NCBI GenBank assembly: GCA_016775335.1
Contig: JAEUGJ010000030.1
Location: 1-64,000, forward strand
Length of the DNA: 64,000 bases
DNA from: Mogibacterium sp.
GTDB lineage: Bacteria; Bacillota; Clostridia; Peptostreptococcales; Anaerovoracaceae
Direction: 5' to 3'
The notes below the pieces were generated by a model. The model did no database searches and was not told where the DNA came from. It saw only the letters and a list, made by a program, of their open reading frames with translations. Below are positions 7,772-16,959 of the stretch, in pieces. Every line of letters starts with the position of its first letter. The stretch's first letter is position 1. Made by a program: the position numbers and the translations under genes.

Positions 7772-9028
7772 TTAATGCTCAATCTTCTGCATGCTGTCCG
7801 CCTTCGTTTTCGATTTCGTCACGTATGCGGAAACCAGTTTTCCGTCTCGTACGGTAGAAATATTTACCCGGCGCACCGGATTTCCTTCGCTGTCGAAATT
7901 GAACACTCCGGTGGCACATCGCAAGTCCTTCGTGTCAGCCAAAGCATCTCGAATATCCGTCGGTTTCAAGCTTCGAGCGTTGTAAATTGCATTGATGGTA
8001 AGCATATACGCATCATATCCCAACACCGTATTCTGAGTCGGAACGTCCCGCTGTCCGTACCGATTCGTATATTTCACCAGGAACCGCTGGGTTTCTGCGG
8101 TAAATCCCGTCTCCGCGGTGCCGCCGGAATTCAGTACGTTATCCGATGTGAAGGAAATCTTAATGTCCGGATGTTTCTCTTTCATCTTCAGAAAATCTTC
8201 CGTCAGCCATTCCTGATTTCCCAGGAATCGAATATTCGTCATATTTCTTTTTTCAATCTGCTGATACAGGAGATCTGCCTTCTCCAGCCCAATCGGTGAG
8301 AATACCACTTCTGCCCCGGATTCCTGAATCTGCTTTGCCAGTTTCGCCATATTGAACTCGTTTATTCCGATGGATTCATCCAGTACCACCTCCGGTCTGG
8401 ACTTCTTTCCTTCTTTCCGAAGGCGAGCCTTAAATGCCGACCGCATCTTCTCCTGGGTACTGTCATTCTGAATGGTAATGATAGCAACCTTTTTGGCGGA
8501 AAGCTCTTTGATGGTGTATTCCGCCAGACCGGTTCCTCTCTGGTCATATGCAATGCAGGCACGGAACGCATACGGATTGTTTTGCGTAATCAGCGGGTTG
8601 CTGGCCGAAGGGGTAATCATCGGAATTTTCGCCTTCTTCGCTTCTTCCGCGGCAATCATGGAATTCGCTTCTTCCGCACTCCCGATAATTGCTACCGGAT
8701 TCAGCTTGATTAAACTCTGAATCGCCGCCTTCGCTGTATTGGTGTCGGATTCGGTATCGATCCGAACCAACTCCACCCGAACACCCTTAACATTGCTGTA
8801 CATGCTGTGGGCCAGCTGGATTCCTTTGATTTCCTCTTTACCGACCTTCTTATAATGTCCGCTTTCCGGTTCAAATACGCCAACGTAGATGACGTTGGAA
8901 TCCTCCGTCTCCTTATCGATGAATGTCCGGCGAAAATTATCATAACTGGTACAACCGGACAGCATCAGCACTGCCGTAAATGTAAGCATGAGACAGATTG
9001 TTTTTATAACTGTTCTGCTAATTTTCAA
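7772..9028 (-). CDS. LivJ-type substrate-binding lipoprotein, orphan
   Basis: A 418-residue periplasmic-binding-type protein for amino-acid-like ligands, fold type I. The N-terminus has charged residues, a hydrophobic stretch and the lipobox LSGC, so it should be diacylated and anchored on the outside of the membrane. The body has the Leu/Ile/Val-binding pattern (VIYVGVFEPESGHY, AIIGSAEEANSMIAAEEAKK, ITPSASNP). No permease or ATPase genes accompany it. Translation appears to start at a TTG at 9026-9028 inside the end of dusB, with AGAGGT nine bases upstream; this start gives an ideal signal peptide. The ligand is unknown. Confidence 0.85.
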   Translation of the reverse strand: MKISRTVIKTICLMLTFTAVLMLSGCTSYDNFRRTFIDKETEDSNVIYVGVFEPESGHYKKVGKEEIKGIQLAHSMYSNVKGVRVELVRIDTESDTNTAKAAIQSLIKLNPVAIIGSAEEANSMIAAEEAKKAKIPMITPSASNPLITQNNPYAFRACIAYDQRGTGLAEYTIKELSAKKVAIITIQNDSTQEKMRSAFKARLRKEGKKSRPEVVLDESIGINEFNMAKLAKQIQESGAEVVFSPIGLEKADLLYQQIEKRNMTNIRFLGNQEWLTEDFLKMKEKHPDIKISFTSDNVLNSGGTAETGFTAETQRFLVKYTNRYGQRDVPTQNTVLGYDAYMLTINAIYNARSLKPTDIRDALADTKDLRCATGVFNFDSEGNPVRRVNISTVRDGKLVSAYVTKSKTKADSMQKIEH

Positions 9029-9971
9029 GTTTTAGTACCTCTTTCAATTCTTCCCCATCTGTAATGTCGTTCACGCGGCCGCGCAGCTTTGCGGCACCGG
9101 GATAGCCTTTCGTATACCATCCCACGTGCTTTCTCATCTCCCGCACCGCAGAATATTCACCCTTCAGGGTCACCAAACCTTCGTAGTGGCGAATCATCAT
9201 TTCCGATCGTTCTTTCCAAGTGGGCGCCGTGTAAGGCTCTCCGTTATATGCTGCGAGAAGGTCCTTGAAAATCCATGGATTTCCCAGAGATCCCCGCGCA
9301 ATCATCACGCCGTCGCAACCGGTTTCCTTCATCATCCGGAGCGCGTCTTCGCCACAATTCACATCTCCGTTTCCGATTACCGGTATTGCCACGTTTTCTT
9401 TCACCCGGCGAATAATGCTCCAATCCGCCGTGCCCTGATAATACTGCTCCCGAGTTCGTCCATGAACAGTGACCGCTGCCGCGCCGGCCGCCTCCGCCGC
9501 CTTTGCGCATTCTACCGCATTCACCGACTCATCGTCGAATCCCTTTCGCATCTTTACCGTCACCGGCTTGTCGCTGTTCTTCACCGCCGCAGTCACAATA
9601 TCGTATATCCGATCCGGATTCCGCATCAGTGCCGCTCCGTCTCCGTTCCGTACAACCTTTGGTACCGGACATCCCATGTTGATATCCAAAAAACAGTTCA
9701 AGCCGGAATTCAGCATCCGGGCTGCTTCACCGATAATGTCCGGTTCGCTGCCGAATACCTGAACTCCGGTTGGTCCGGCATTTTCCGGAATGTACAAGAG
9801 CTTCGGTGTTTTTCGGTCTCCGTAATACAAACCCTTTGCACTGACCATCTCCGTATAGGTCAGCGCCGCACCCTGCTCTTCGCACAGGGAACGCATCACC
9901 GCATCGGTGATTCCCGCAAGGGGAGCCAGCATAAAGGGATTTCGGAGTTCAATTCCACCAATATTCAACAT
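9018..9971 (-). CDS. dusB: tRNA-dihydrouridine synthase (DusB type)
   Basis: A flavoenzyme that reduces uridines in the tRNA D-loop with NADPH. The 317-residue TIM barrel begins with LRNPFMLAPLAGITD, and the catalytic cysteine sits in the NMGCPVPKVV motif. VTVHGRTREQYYQG and the phosphate-binding IPVIGNGD and GVMIARGSLGNPW segments complete the FMN site. It lies three bases after coaX and overlaps the lipoprotein gene downstream. DusB rather than another Dus class is inferred from overall sequence pattern and size. Confidence 0.92.
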   Translation of the reverse strand: MLNIGGIELRNPFMLAPLAGITDAVMRSLCEEQGAALTYTEMVSAKGLYYGDRKTPKLLYIPENAGPTGVQVFGSEPDIIGEAARMLNSGLNCFLDINMGCPVPKVVRNGDGAALMRNPDRIYDIVTAAVKNSDKPVTVKMRKGFDDESVNAVECAKAAEAAGAAAVTVHGRTREQYYQGTADWSIIRRVKENVAIPVIGNGDVNCGEDALRMMKETGCDGVMIARGSLGNPWIFKDLLAAYNGEPYTAPTWKERSEMMIRHYEGLVTLKGEYSAVREMRKHVGWYTKGYPGAAKLRGRVNDITDGEELKEVLKLEN

Positions 9972-9974
9972 ATT

Positions 9975-10775
9975 CTATTTCTTTCTTACTGCTTTATTCT
10001 TCTCGTAAACCTCAACGAGACCATCCAGTGTCAATCGCCGATCGATTACATCGATACAGGAGACCCCGCTGTCCACCATGGTCGCCATTCCGCCGGTAGC
10101 GATGACCTTGATGTCCTCGTATTTTTTTCCGTAGTCCGACACCAATTCTTTCTTCATGCCTTCGATAATTCGCTCGGCCAGACCCATCTGACCGAAAATC
10201 AAACCCGCCTGCATATTCTCAATGGTATTCTTGCAGATGACCCGGTTCGGTGTTTCCAGATCTACATTCGGCAGCTTCGCCGTGTGCTCAAAGAGCGCCG
10301 TCGCCGAGGTCTTAATTCCCGGTGCAATCGCACCGCCCAGGAACTCCGCATCTTCTGTTACCACGCAAAATGTGGTCGCCGTTCCGAAGTCCACCACAAT
10401 CAGCGGTCCGTCATATTTCGCATGAGCGGCCACCGCATTCACAATTCGGTCCGAACCAATCTGACGAGGGTCGTCGCATTTAATCTTTAAGCCGGTTTTA
10501 ATTCCCGTCTCCACCACCAGCGGCGTGATGTTAAAATACTTCAGGCACATGTGCTGCAGCGTAAACAGCAGTGACGGCACCACCGTTGAGATAATAGCGT
10601 CGTCAATGTCCTTCGGACTGATTCCGTCATGGCGGAACATCTGATCGATAATGACGCCGTATTCATCCGCGCTTCGCTTGTTGTCGGTAGCCATTCTCCA
10701 GCTGCCGATCATCTTTCGATTCTCAAAAACCCCCAGTACAACATTTGTATTCCCAACATCCACTGTCAGAAGCAT
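9975..10775 (-). CDS. coaX: Type III pantothenate kinase
   Basis: Catalyses the first step of coenzyme A synthesis, ATP-dependent phosphorylation of pantothenate. The 266-residue ASKHA-fold protein starts with the phosphate loop DVGNTN (6-11), has the catalytic Asp in VVDFGTATTFCVV and the GGAIAPGI substrate motif. It is unrelated in fold to CoaA. Pantothenate genes panB and panC are found 28 kb away. It sits one base after the PucR regulator, which suggests co-transcription but not necessarily control of coaX by it. Confidence 0.95.
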   Translation of the reverse strand: MLLTVDVGNTNVVLGVFENRKMIGSWRMATDNKRSADEYGVIIDQMFRHDGISPKDIDDAIISTVVPSLLFTLQHMCLKYFNITPLVVETGIKTGLKIKCDDPRQIGSDRIVNAVAAHAKYDGPLIVVDFGTATTFCVVTEDAEFLGGAIAPGIKTSATALFEHTAKLPNVDLETPNRVICKNTIENMQAGLIFGQMGLAERIIEGMKKELVSDYGKKYEDIKVIATGGMATMVDSGVSCIDVIDRRLTLDGLVEVYEKNKAVRKK

Positions 10776-10776
10776 C

Positions 10777-12348
10777 CTATTGATCCTCCAGTCTTCTCAA
10801 TGCCAATGCCATCGTCAAACCCGGAATAATCCGGTTACCGGTCATTTCTGCACCCAGAATCTCATTGATCCGCTTCAAACGATACTGTACCGTATTGTTA
10901 TGAATGCTCATAAATTCTGCGGTCTTGTTGCTGTTCATGCTGGCGTCCAGCACAAAAGTCTCCAGGGTTTCCAGCAGCAGTTTTCCTTTGTTGGAAGAAA
11001 CTTCTCTGCTGAACGGTTCCAGCAGATCCAGATACATCTTCTTCAGGCTGCTGCTTTGCAGGATAATATCCATGCAGTTGCAAACCATGGACATTTCATA
11101 TTTTGTAAAAACACGTTTGTATGGGAATACGGTTTCCACGTAGTTCCAGGTTTCGTTAATCAGCTTAAATCCTTCTACCGCATTGTCCAAATTCTCGATT
11201 CCGGTGGAATGGAAAATCCGAACGTTCGGCTTTCCGGCTTTCAGCGCGTCGAACATGTCCAGACAAGCGTTCTTCAGTGTCATCGGCTTTTCCTCCGAAG
11301 CGCTGACATAAATCAAGCCGTAGAATTCGTTCTGTTCCACCAGCGGAAGAATGCCCAAGTTGTATTTCATCTTATATTCATCGATGATATCGATGAAATC
11401 CGAATTGTCGATTCCGTTGGCATAGAAGGAGCTGAGGAAAATCTTATTCTTCATGTCCGCTTCATCTACCAGCGTATAGCAGAAGGACAGATCGTTTCGA
11501 ATTGCGGCTTTGATGAATTCGGCTCTGGAATCTCTCTCCGGAGTGTACTTCCACATTCCCATCGCCAGTTCAATCACCTCTGCCAGCTTCGTAATCTCTA
11601 CGGCAGAGTAGTTATCGTTATCATCCACAATCATGAGAATGTGTTTTTCACCGTTGATATCGATAATTCCCCAATAGGTAATTACATCCGAAATCTCCAC
11701 CTGAGTGAATACCGATGAATGGGTGATGTCCCTTCTTTTGGCCACATTGATGGCATTCTCGATGGTCTCCTTATGGCGGGTTTCAATCGTGAGAATCGGA
11801 TTGAACTCCAGCGTCATCAGAACCACCTGGTAGTCGTTGTGTACCGCTGCCTCCTTGAGCGCACTCTGGAAATTGCTGTGCTTTTCAAAGTTCAGCAGAT
11901 GATAAATGGTATTGTTCAGCAGGTTATCGCTGTAGTTGTGTCCGTAGAGGATTTTGTCCATCACCTGTTCGATGACCATGGCGTAAGTCAGCTCGCCTTC
12001 ATCCGCAATGGTAATCACCAGAAGGCCGCTCTCCTCTGCCGCTTTGATTACGCGGCTGTCCAGCGCACGAACACCGTGCTCGTTCAGGAATACCACCAGC
12101 GTGGCAATTTGCTTTCTGCCAAATCCGGAGATTACACGGCACTGTGCTTCCACATCGTCCTTAATCTGCCAAAAATGAGTTAACACCATCTGTTCCGGCA
12201 CGCCGTTTCGCTCCACGCCGGCTTCCAGATTATTTTCATCAAAAACCGATACCGAACGAACTCGCCGGTCGCTTTTTCTCATGCAAGATTCTACAGTACT
12301 GTTTCTAAACGCGTCTAACCTTAGACAATCCTCGACTGTAATTTTCAT
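10777..12348 (-). CDS. PucR family transcriptional regulator
   Basis: A 523-residue regulator. The N-terminal ~120 residues match the PucR domain (VEDCLRLDAF, then a patterned sensor-like region). The C-terminus carries the family's helix-turn-helix (HTH_30): AEFMSIHNNTVQYRLKRI followed by NEILG. Members respond to nitrogen, purine or amino acid signals, but none is evident here. A GAGGGG site precedes the ATG. It is embedded between ftsH and coaX with gaps of 14 and 1 bases, an unusual place for a regulator. The targets are unknown. Confidence 0.85.
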   Translation of the reverse strand: MKITVEDCLRLDAFRNSTVESCMRKSDRRVRSVSVFDENNLEAGVERNGVPEQMVLTHFWQIKDDVEAQCRVISGFGRKQIATLVVFLNEHGVRALDSRVIKAAEESGLLVITIADEGELTYAMVIEQVMDKILYGHNYSDNLLNNTIYHLLNFEKHSNFQSALKEAAVHNDYQVVLMTLEFNPILTIETRHKETIENAINVAKRRDITHSSVFTQVEISDVITYWGIIDINGEKHILMIVDDNDNYSAVEITKLAEVIELAMGMWKYTPERDSRAEFIKAAIRNDLSFCYTLVDEADMKNKIFLSSFYANGIDNSDFIDIIDEYKMKYNLGILPLVEQNEFYGLIYVSASEEKPMTLKNACLDMFDALKAGKPNVRIFHSTGIENLDNAVEGFKLINETWNYVETVFPYKRVFTKYEMSMVCNCMDIILQSSSLKKMYLDLLEPFSREVSSNKGKLLLETLETFVLDASMNSNKTAEFMSIHNNTVQYRLKRINEILGAEMTGNRIIPGLTMALALRRLEDQ

Positions 12349-12362
12349 CTTTTCACACCCCT

Positions 12363-14504
12363 CTACTTTTCTTCCGTTTCGTTATCCTTCTCTTCAGAAT
12401 CGCATTCGGAATTGCGTTCAATTTCGTGAGTCTCTTCCCGGGATGAATTCTCGTCCTTGGTCTTCATCGCCTCCGCTGCCTCGCCGGCTTTCAAAAGCGC
12501 CTTAAGAATTTCTTCTTTGGCCGGGGTCATCTCTTCCTCAGATCCCATAATGGACTGCTTCAATTCTTCCATGCGGGCTTCTTCCGCTGCCTTCCGCTCC
12601 GCTTCCAGACGAGCGCTTTCTTCTGCTTCAGCAGCATTCCGCTTCTCTTTTTCTTCTTCTTCCGCCTGTACCTGAGCCTGCAGTTCTTCCGGTGTAACGG
12701 TTCCATCGTACAGCGCTTCGAACTGGGTTCCGTCCAGAGTCTCTACCAGAAGCAGCGCCTGAGCCACCCTTTCCAAAGCATCATCATGCTCCTGCAGAAT
12801 CCGAATGGTTTCCGCATAGCTGTCTTCCAGAAGGGAACGGATCTCCATATCGATTTCCGATGCAATGGTTTCCGAATAATTCTGGCGGGTGGAGAAATCC
12901 TTGCCCAGGAACACTTCTCCGCCGGAATTGAAGCTTACCGGTCCCAGCTTCTCGCTGAATCCGTATTCCGTAATCATGGAACGAGCAATCTGAGTTGCGC
13001 GCTCCAGGTCGTTGCTGGCTCCGGTGCTGATGTCATCCAGCTTCAGCTGCTCCGCTACACGACCGCCCAGCAAATGCTTGATGGAATTCAGCATATTGCC
13101 CTTGGTCTCAAAGAACTGATCCTTTTCCGGCAGAGACATGGTGAATCCACCGGCCATTCCTCTCGGAATAATGGTAATCTGATGAACCGGATCCGACTTC
13201 GGCAGGGATTTCATCACCACCGCATGTCCGGCTTCGTGGTATGCGGTCAGCTTTCGTTCCTCTTCAGAAATCACCCGAGATTTCTTCTGCGGTCCCGCAA
13301 TGACCTTTGTGGTTGCTTCCTCGATTTCATCCATACGAATCTTGGTGCCGTTGCGGCGTGCGGTCAGCAGCGCTGCCTCATTTACCAGATTCTCGATATC
13401 CGCCGGAGAGAATCCCGGTGTTCTCTTTGCCAGAACTTCCAGAGACACATCCTCTGCCAGCGGTTTATTCTTCGTGTGTACCTTGAAAATTTCTTCTCTT
13501 GCCTTTACATCCGGCATGCCGATGACAATCTGACGGTCAAAACGTCCCGGTCTCAACAGCGCCGGATCCAGAACATCCGGACGGTTGGTGGCTGCCAGGA
13601 TGATAATTCCGGCGTTTTCGTCAAACCCGTCCATCTCCACCAGCAGCTGGTTCAGGGTCTGCTCTCTTTCGTCGTTTCCGCCGCCCAGGCCGGCACCTCT
13701 CTTCCGTCCTACGGCATCAATCTCATCGATAAAAATAATGCACGGTGCATTCTTCTTTGCCTGCTCGAAGAGGTCACGGACACGGGAAGCGCCGACACCG
13801 ACGAACATCTCCACGAAGTCCGAACCGGAAATCGTAAAGAACGGTACACCCGCTTCACCTGCAGTGGCCTTGGAAATGTAGGTTTTACCGGTACCCGGAT
13901 TGCCCACCATCAGCACGCCTTTCGGAATCCGCGCTCCCAGCTGGGAATATTTCCCCGGATTTCGAAGGAAGTCCACAATCTCCTGAAGCTCTTCCTTTTC
14001 TTCCTTGAGGCCGGCCACATCCTTAAATGTGATGCTCTTTCCGTTATCCTTGTACAGTTTCGCCCGATTCTTTCCGAACTGGAAGGCCTTGTTGTTCCCG
14101 CCCTGGCTCATCATAAAGTAGAACAGGAAAATCAGCGCCACCACCATGATAATCGTCGGCAGAAGCGAGAAGAAGTTCACGCTGCTTTCCGGCGGATCGC
14201 TTTCCAGCGTAATCTGGTGCTTCTCCAGCATGGAATTGATGTAATGCTCTTCCACCCAGCTGATTTCCACAACCGAAGGGGCATAAGCGAATTCCACATT
14301 GCCGTTCTTCTTCGTTCCGCTGAGTTTCCGATCTGTAATGTTCAAAGATTCATATTTCTTCCCATCCAGCTGTTCCACGAACTGGGAGAATTTAATCTCC
14401 TTCTTCGAAGCCGGGTTGTCCATTCCCCGATACAGGTAGGCTGCACCCAAAACAATCATGAAGATAAGTAAATAAATACCGAAGTTCTTGCTTGCTCGTT
14501 TCAA
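12363..14504 (-). CDS. ftsH: ATP-dependent zinc metalloprotease FtsH
   Basis: A membrane-anchored AAA+ protease that degrades damaged or regulated proteins. Two transmembrane helices (about residues 8-26 and 112-132) flank a short external domain. The AAA domain has Walker A GNPGTGKT at 201-208, Walker B IIFIDEID and the second region of homology ending RPGRFDRQ. The protease zinc site is HEAGH near residue 430. It is 713 residues; the last ~100 are a Glu/Lys/Ala-rich charged tail longer than in most FtsH proteins. The start seems to be a TTG at 14502-14504 behind AAGGG. It follows tilS directly, without the hpt gene often found between them. Confidence 0.95.
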   Translation of the reverse strand: MKRASKNFGIYLLIFMIVLGAAYLYRGMDNPASKKEIKFSQFVEQLDGKKYESLNITDRKLSGTKKNGNVEFAYAPSVVEISWVEEHYINSMLEKHQITLESDPPESSVNFFSLLPTIIMVVALIFLFYFMMSQGGNNKAFQFGKNRAKLYKDNGKSITFKDVAGLKEEKEELQEIVDFLRNPGKYSQLGARIPKGVLMVGNPGTGKTYISKATAGEAGVPFFTISGSDFVEMFVGVGASRVRDLFEQAKKNAPCIIFIDEIDAVGRKRGAGLGGGNDEREQTLNQLLVEMDGFDENAGIIILAATNRPDVLDPALLRPGRFDRQIVIGMPDVKAREEIFKVHTKNKPLAEDVSLEVLAKRTPGFSPADIENLVNEAALLTARRNGTKIRMDEIEEATTKVIAGPQKKSRVISEEERKLTAYHEAGHAVVMKSLPKSDPVHQITIIPRGMAGGFTMSLPEKDQFFETKGNMLNSIKHLLGGRVAEQLKLDDISTGASNDLERATQIARSMITEYGFSEKLGPVSFNSGGEVFLGKDFSTRQNYSETIASEIDMEIRSLLEDSYAETIRILQEHDDALERVAQALLLVETLDGTQFEALYDGTVTPEELQAQVQAEEEEKEKRNAAEAEESARLEAERKAAEEARMEELKQSIMGSEEEMTPAKEEILKALLKAGEAAEAMKTKDENSSREETHEIERNSECDSEEKDNETEEK

Positions 14505-14572
14505 TTTGATGATTCCCTTTCTATCGATAACAATAAAATTTGTTTATTTACACAAACTGCTAGGTTATTTTA

Positions 14573-16021
14573 TCATAGGCAATCGGTGATTTCAAGAAAT
14601 AAAAACGCTTTTGACCCTTCCTCAATCTGATACTTTTGTGAAATTCTTCCCTTCTTCTGTTCCACTTCATTTGGGATTCCGGAATTCGGAAGAATCCAAA
14701 GCACTTCTCCACCGATTGCGATCATCTCCAGCCGATCCCGATACTCCTTTGGGATTTTTCGGTCCACCATGTAATCCTGGATTTTCTTGTGCTTTCCGCC
14801 GGCGATGCCGATTCGGTCTCCGGCTTTTCGGGTTCTCAGCATCAACTTTTTTTCCGGCTCCGGATATTCCCGGCAAAGCTTATCGTAGTCCAGCATTGCA
14901 CACGTCACAATTTCCTTTTGAGTATTTCGGATGTCCTCGAAGGCTGCGGAGTCTTTTTTTAGGACCTGCACCCGTAAATGATGCCGCCCTTCCATCGCAC
15001 GCTCGTCATCCGGTGCCGCTTTTCGGAACACCAGCTCCTCATAGCGGCGCTCCGCCCGCCAGCCACCGGGCAGATTCACAGAGGCGGAAGGATTCTCCGA
15101 CTGCAAGATGTTCAGGACGTTCTCCACGATGGTGTACCGGAGGTTTTCGTCACCGCTGCATTCCCGAATCACTTGGGCCACCACCCGACGGGCCATCGCC
15201 GGATGCAGCGCGCGAATCCCGGCCGCGTCCAGGATCCGTTCGCCCTTCGGCGTTTCCCGCTGAAGCGCGGCGAGAGCGGTGCGGGTCTGCTCTTCCATGT
15301 AATCCTCTTCCGGGGCGGCGATGTTCGCCAGGCTTTGCAGCGCCTCTTTGACCTCAGGGTTAAAATATTTTTCCAGATAGGGGATCAGCTCCCGGCGAAT
15401 TCGATTCCGGGTGTACTCCACGCTATCGTTGCTTTCGTCGTAGTTGGGGCGAAGTGCATGCTCCGCCACATAGTCTTCAATTTCCTTTCGGGAGGTGGAC
15501 AGTAGCGGGCGGACGATGGTGTATCCCTTCTCATCCGATCGAGCGGACGGGATTCCCGCCAGTCCTCGGATTCCGGTACCTCGCACGATGCGCTGCAGCA
15601 GGGTTTCGCACTGATCGTCTCCGTTGTGGGCCAGGGCGATGCGGATGCGTTCCTTCGGAATCCCTTCCCGCAAAAGCTCCTCCGCAATTTCATCGAAAAT
15701 CCGATACCGCGCCGTTCGTCCCGCCTCTTCCAAAGAGCACTTCTGCTCCCGGGCAAGGCCTCGGCAGTCGATTCGGCAAACCCGGCAGGGCAGATTCCAT
15801 TCCCTGCAAATTTCTGCCGCATGGCGCTCTTCACTGTCGGCGTTCTCCCGCAGTTGATGGTTCACGTGAACGGGAACGATATTCAGATTTTCCGGAGATT
15901 CCAGCTCTTTCAAAATATGAAGCAATGTCAGAGAGTCCGGTCCCCCGGACAATCCCAGAATCACCGTGCTTTTTTTCGGAATCATTCCGCCTTGCTGTAC
16001 TCTTTTTACCAGTCCGTCCAT
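14573..16021 (-). CDS. tilS: tRNA(Ile)-lysidine synthetase TilS
   Basis: Attaches lysine to C34 of the CAU-anticodon tRNA-Ile so that it reads AUA. The ATP-pyrophosphatase loop SGGPDS lies near residues 25-30, and HNGDDQCETLLQRIVRG is the second conserved box. With 482 residues it has the N-terminal catalytic domain, the helical TilS domain and the C-terminal substrate-binding domain (RKAGDRIGIAGGKHKKIQDYM). The ATG at 16021 has AAAGGA upstream. It lies 18 bases behind tatD and 68 bases before ftsH. Confidence 0.95.
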   Translation of the reverse strand: MDGLVKRVQQGGMIPKKSTVILGLSGGPDSLTLLHILKELESPENLNIVPVHVNHQLRENADSEERHAAEICREWNLPCRVCRIDCRGLAREQKCSLEEAGRTARYRIFDEIAEELLREGIPKERIRIALAHNGDDQCETLLQRIVRGTGIRGLAGIPSARSDEKGYTIVRPLLSTSRKEIEDYVAEHALRPNYDESNDSVEYTRNRIRRELIPYLEKYFNPEVKEALQSLANIAAPEEDYMEEQTRTALAALQRETPKGERILDAAGIRALHPAMARRVVAQVIRECSGDENLRYTIVENVLNILQSENPSASVNLPGGWRAERRYEELVFRKAAPDDERAMEGRHHLRVQVLKKDSAAFEDIRNTQKEIVTCAMLDYDKLCREYPEPEKKLMLRTRKAGDRIGIAGGKHKKIQDYMVDRKIPKEYRDRLEMIAIGGEVLWILPNSGIPNEVEQKKGRISQKYQIEEGSKAFLFLEITDCL

Positions 16022-16039
16022 GGTCCTTTCGTCCCTTCG

Positions 16040-16885
16040 TTACTCTTCCTCGTCCTTTGGAATGTCGAAGAATCGGCAGCCGTTGGCGTAGAGAATTTCT
16101 TCCGCCGCTTCGTATTCCATATCTTTAATCAACGCAATTCGCCGAATGATGTGTTCGATATACGGCGACCGGTTCGGCCGTCCCCGGAAGGGTTCCGGCG
16201 TGAGGTAGGGTGCATCGGTTTCCGTCATGATAAACTCGATGGGAACCTGCTTCGCCACTTCCACCGTTTTTCGGCCGTTCTTGAAGGTCACCGGTCCGCC
16301 GATGGAAATGGTAGCCCCCAAAGTCACGTATTCCTTGGCCAATTCCGCCGAGCCGGAGAAGCAGTGGAGCTGCACCCGGGCATCCGGAACCGACTGACCC
16401 TTTTCATCCGGCCGCGGCGGGAACGCCGCTTTTCGCTCTTCCGAGAACAACCCTTCCTCTTTCAGTATATCCAGCGTCAGCTGATTGGCATCCCGGGTGT
16501 GAATCATCACCGGCACCCGGTGTCTCATTCCGATTCGAAGCTGCTTCCGGAACAACTCAATCTGTTCTTCCTTCGTGTCCTTGCCGTAATGGAAATCCAA
16601 TCCGATTTCTCCCAGCGCCTGCACCTTTCGGTGGGCGAGCATCTCTTCAATGCGCGCCAAATCCTCCTCCGTGTATTCTGCCGCATGCTCCGGGTGGATG
16701 CCCACCGCCGCATAGCACCAGGAATACTTTTCCGCATCCTCAATGGCCTTCCGGGAAGATGCCACCGAATCGCCTGCGTCGATGATGATTCCCACATCCG
16801 ATGCAGCGATTTCTTCCGCCCGCTGCGTCCGCTCTTCCTCGTCAAAGCCCTCAAAATTCAAATGTGTATGTGCGTCGAATATCAT
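16040..16885 (-). CDS. tatD: TatD family metal-dependent DNase/hydrolase
   Basis: A 281-residue TIM-barrel metal hydrolase; family members are 3'-5' exonucleases and some remove D-amino acids from tRNA. Metal ligands appear in FDAHTHL (HxH), LGEIGLDFHYG, the VMIHTRDA and LHCFSGS boxes, and TETDAPYLTP. I start at the ATG at 16885, where GAGGAG precedes it and the protein begins MIFDAHTHL; a longer frame from 16933 would run through the upstream terminator hairpin. metG-tatD is a common Firmicutes pairing. Confidence 0.92.
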   Translation of the reverse strand: MIFDAHTHLNFEGFDEEERTQRAEEIAASDVGIIIDAGDSVASSRKAIEDAEKYSWCYAAVGIHPEHAAEYTEEDLARIEEMLAHRKVQALGEIGLDFHYGKDTKEEQIELFRKQLRIGMRHRVPVMIHTRDANQLTLDILKEEGLFSEERKAAFPPRPDEKGQSVPDARVQLHCFSGSAELAKEYVTLGATISIGGPVTFKNGRKTVEVAKQVPIEFIMTETDAPYLTPEPFRGRPNRSPYIEHIIRRIALIKDMEYEAAEEILYANGCRFFDIPKDEEE

Positions 16886-16901
16886 ATTTCTCCTCAAGTT
16901 G

Positions 16902-16938
16902 AAAAAAAGGGGTCTCGAGATGCATGCTCTCAAGACCC
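16902..16938 (-). terminator. Intrinsic terminator between metG and tatD
   Basis: On the minus strand GGGTCTTGAGA pairs with TCTCGAGACCC and runs into seven T (the A run at 16902-16908). It lies just 24 bases before the tatD start, so it should reduce or stop read-through from metG into tatD. Confidence 0.8.
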
Positions 16939-16959
16939 GTTCTCTCTGTTATGCGATAT

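Noticed and set aside
12786..14471. Long plus-strand open frame opposite ftsH
   Set aside because: Composition effect; FtsH motifs are unambiguous on the minus strand.
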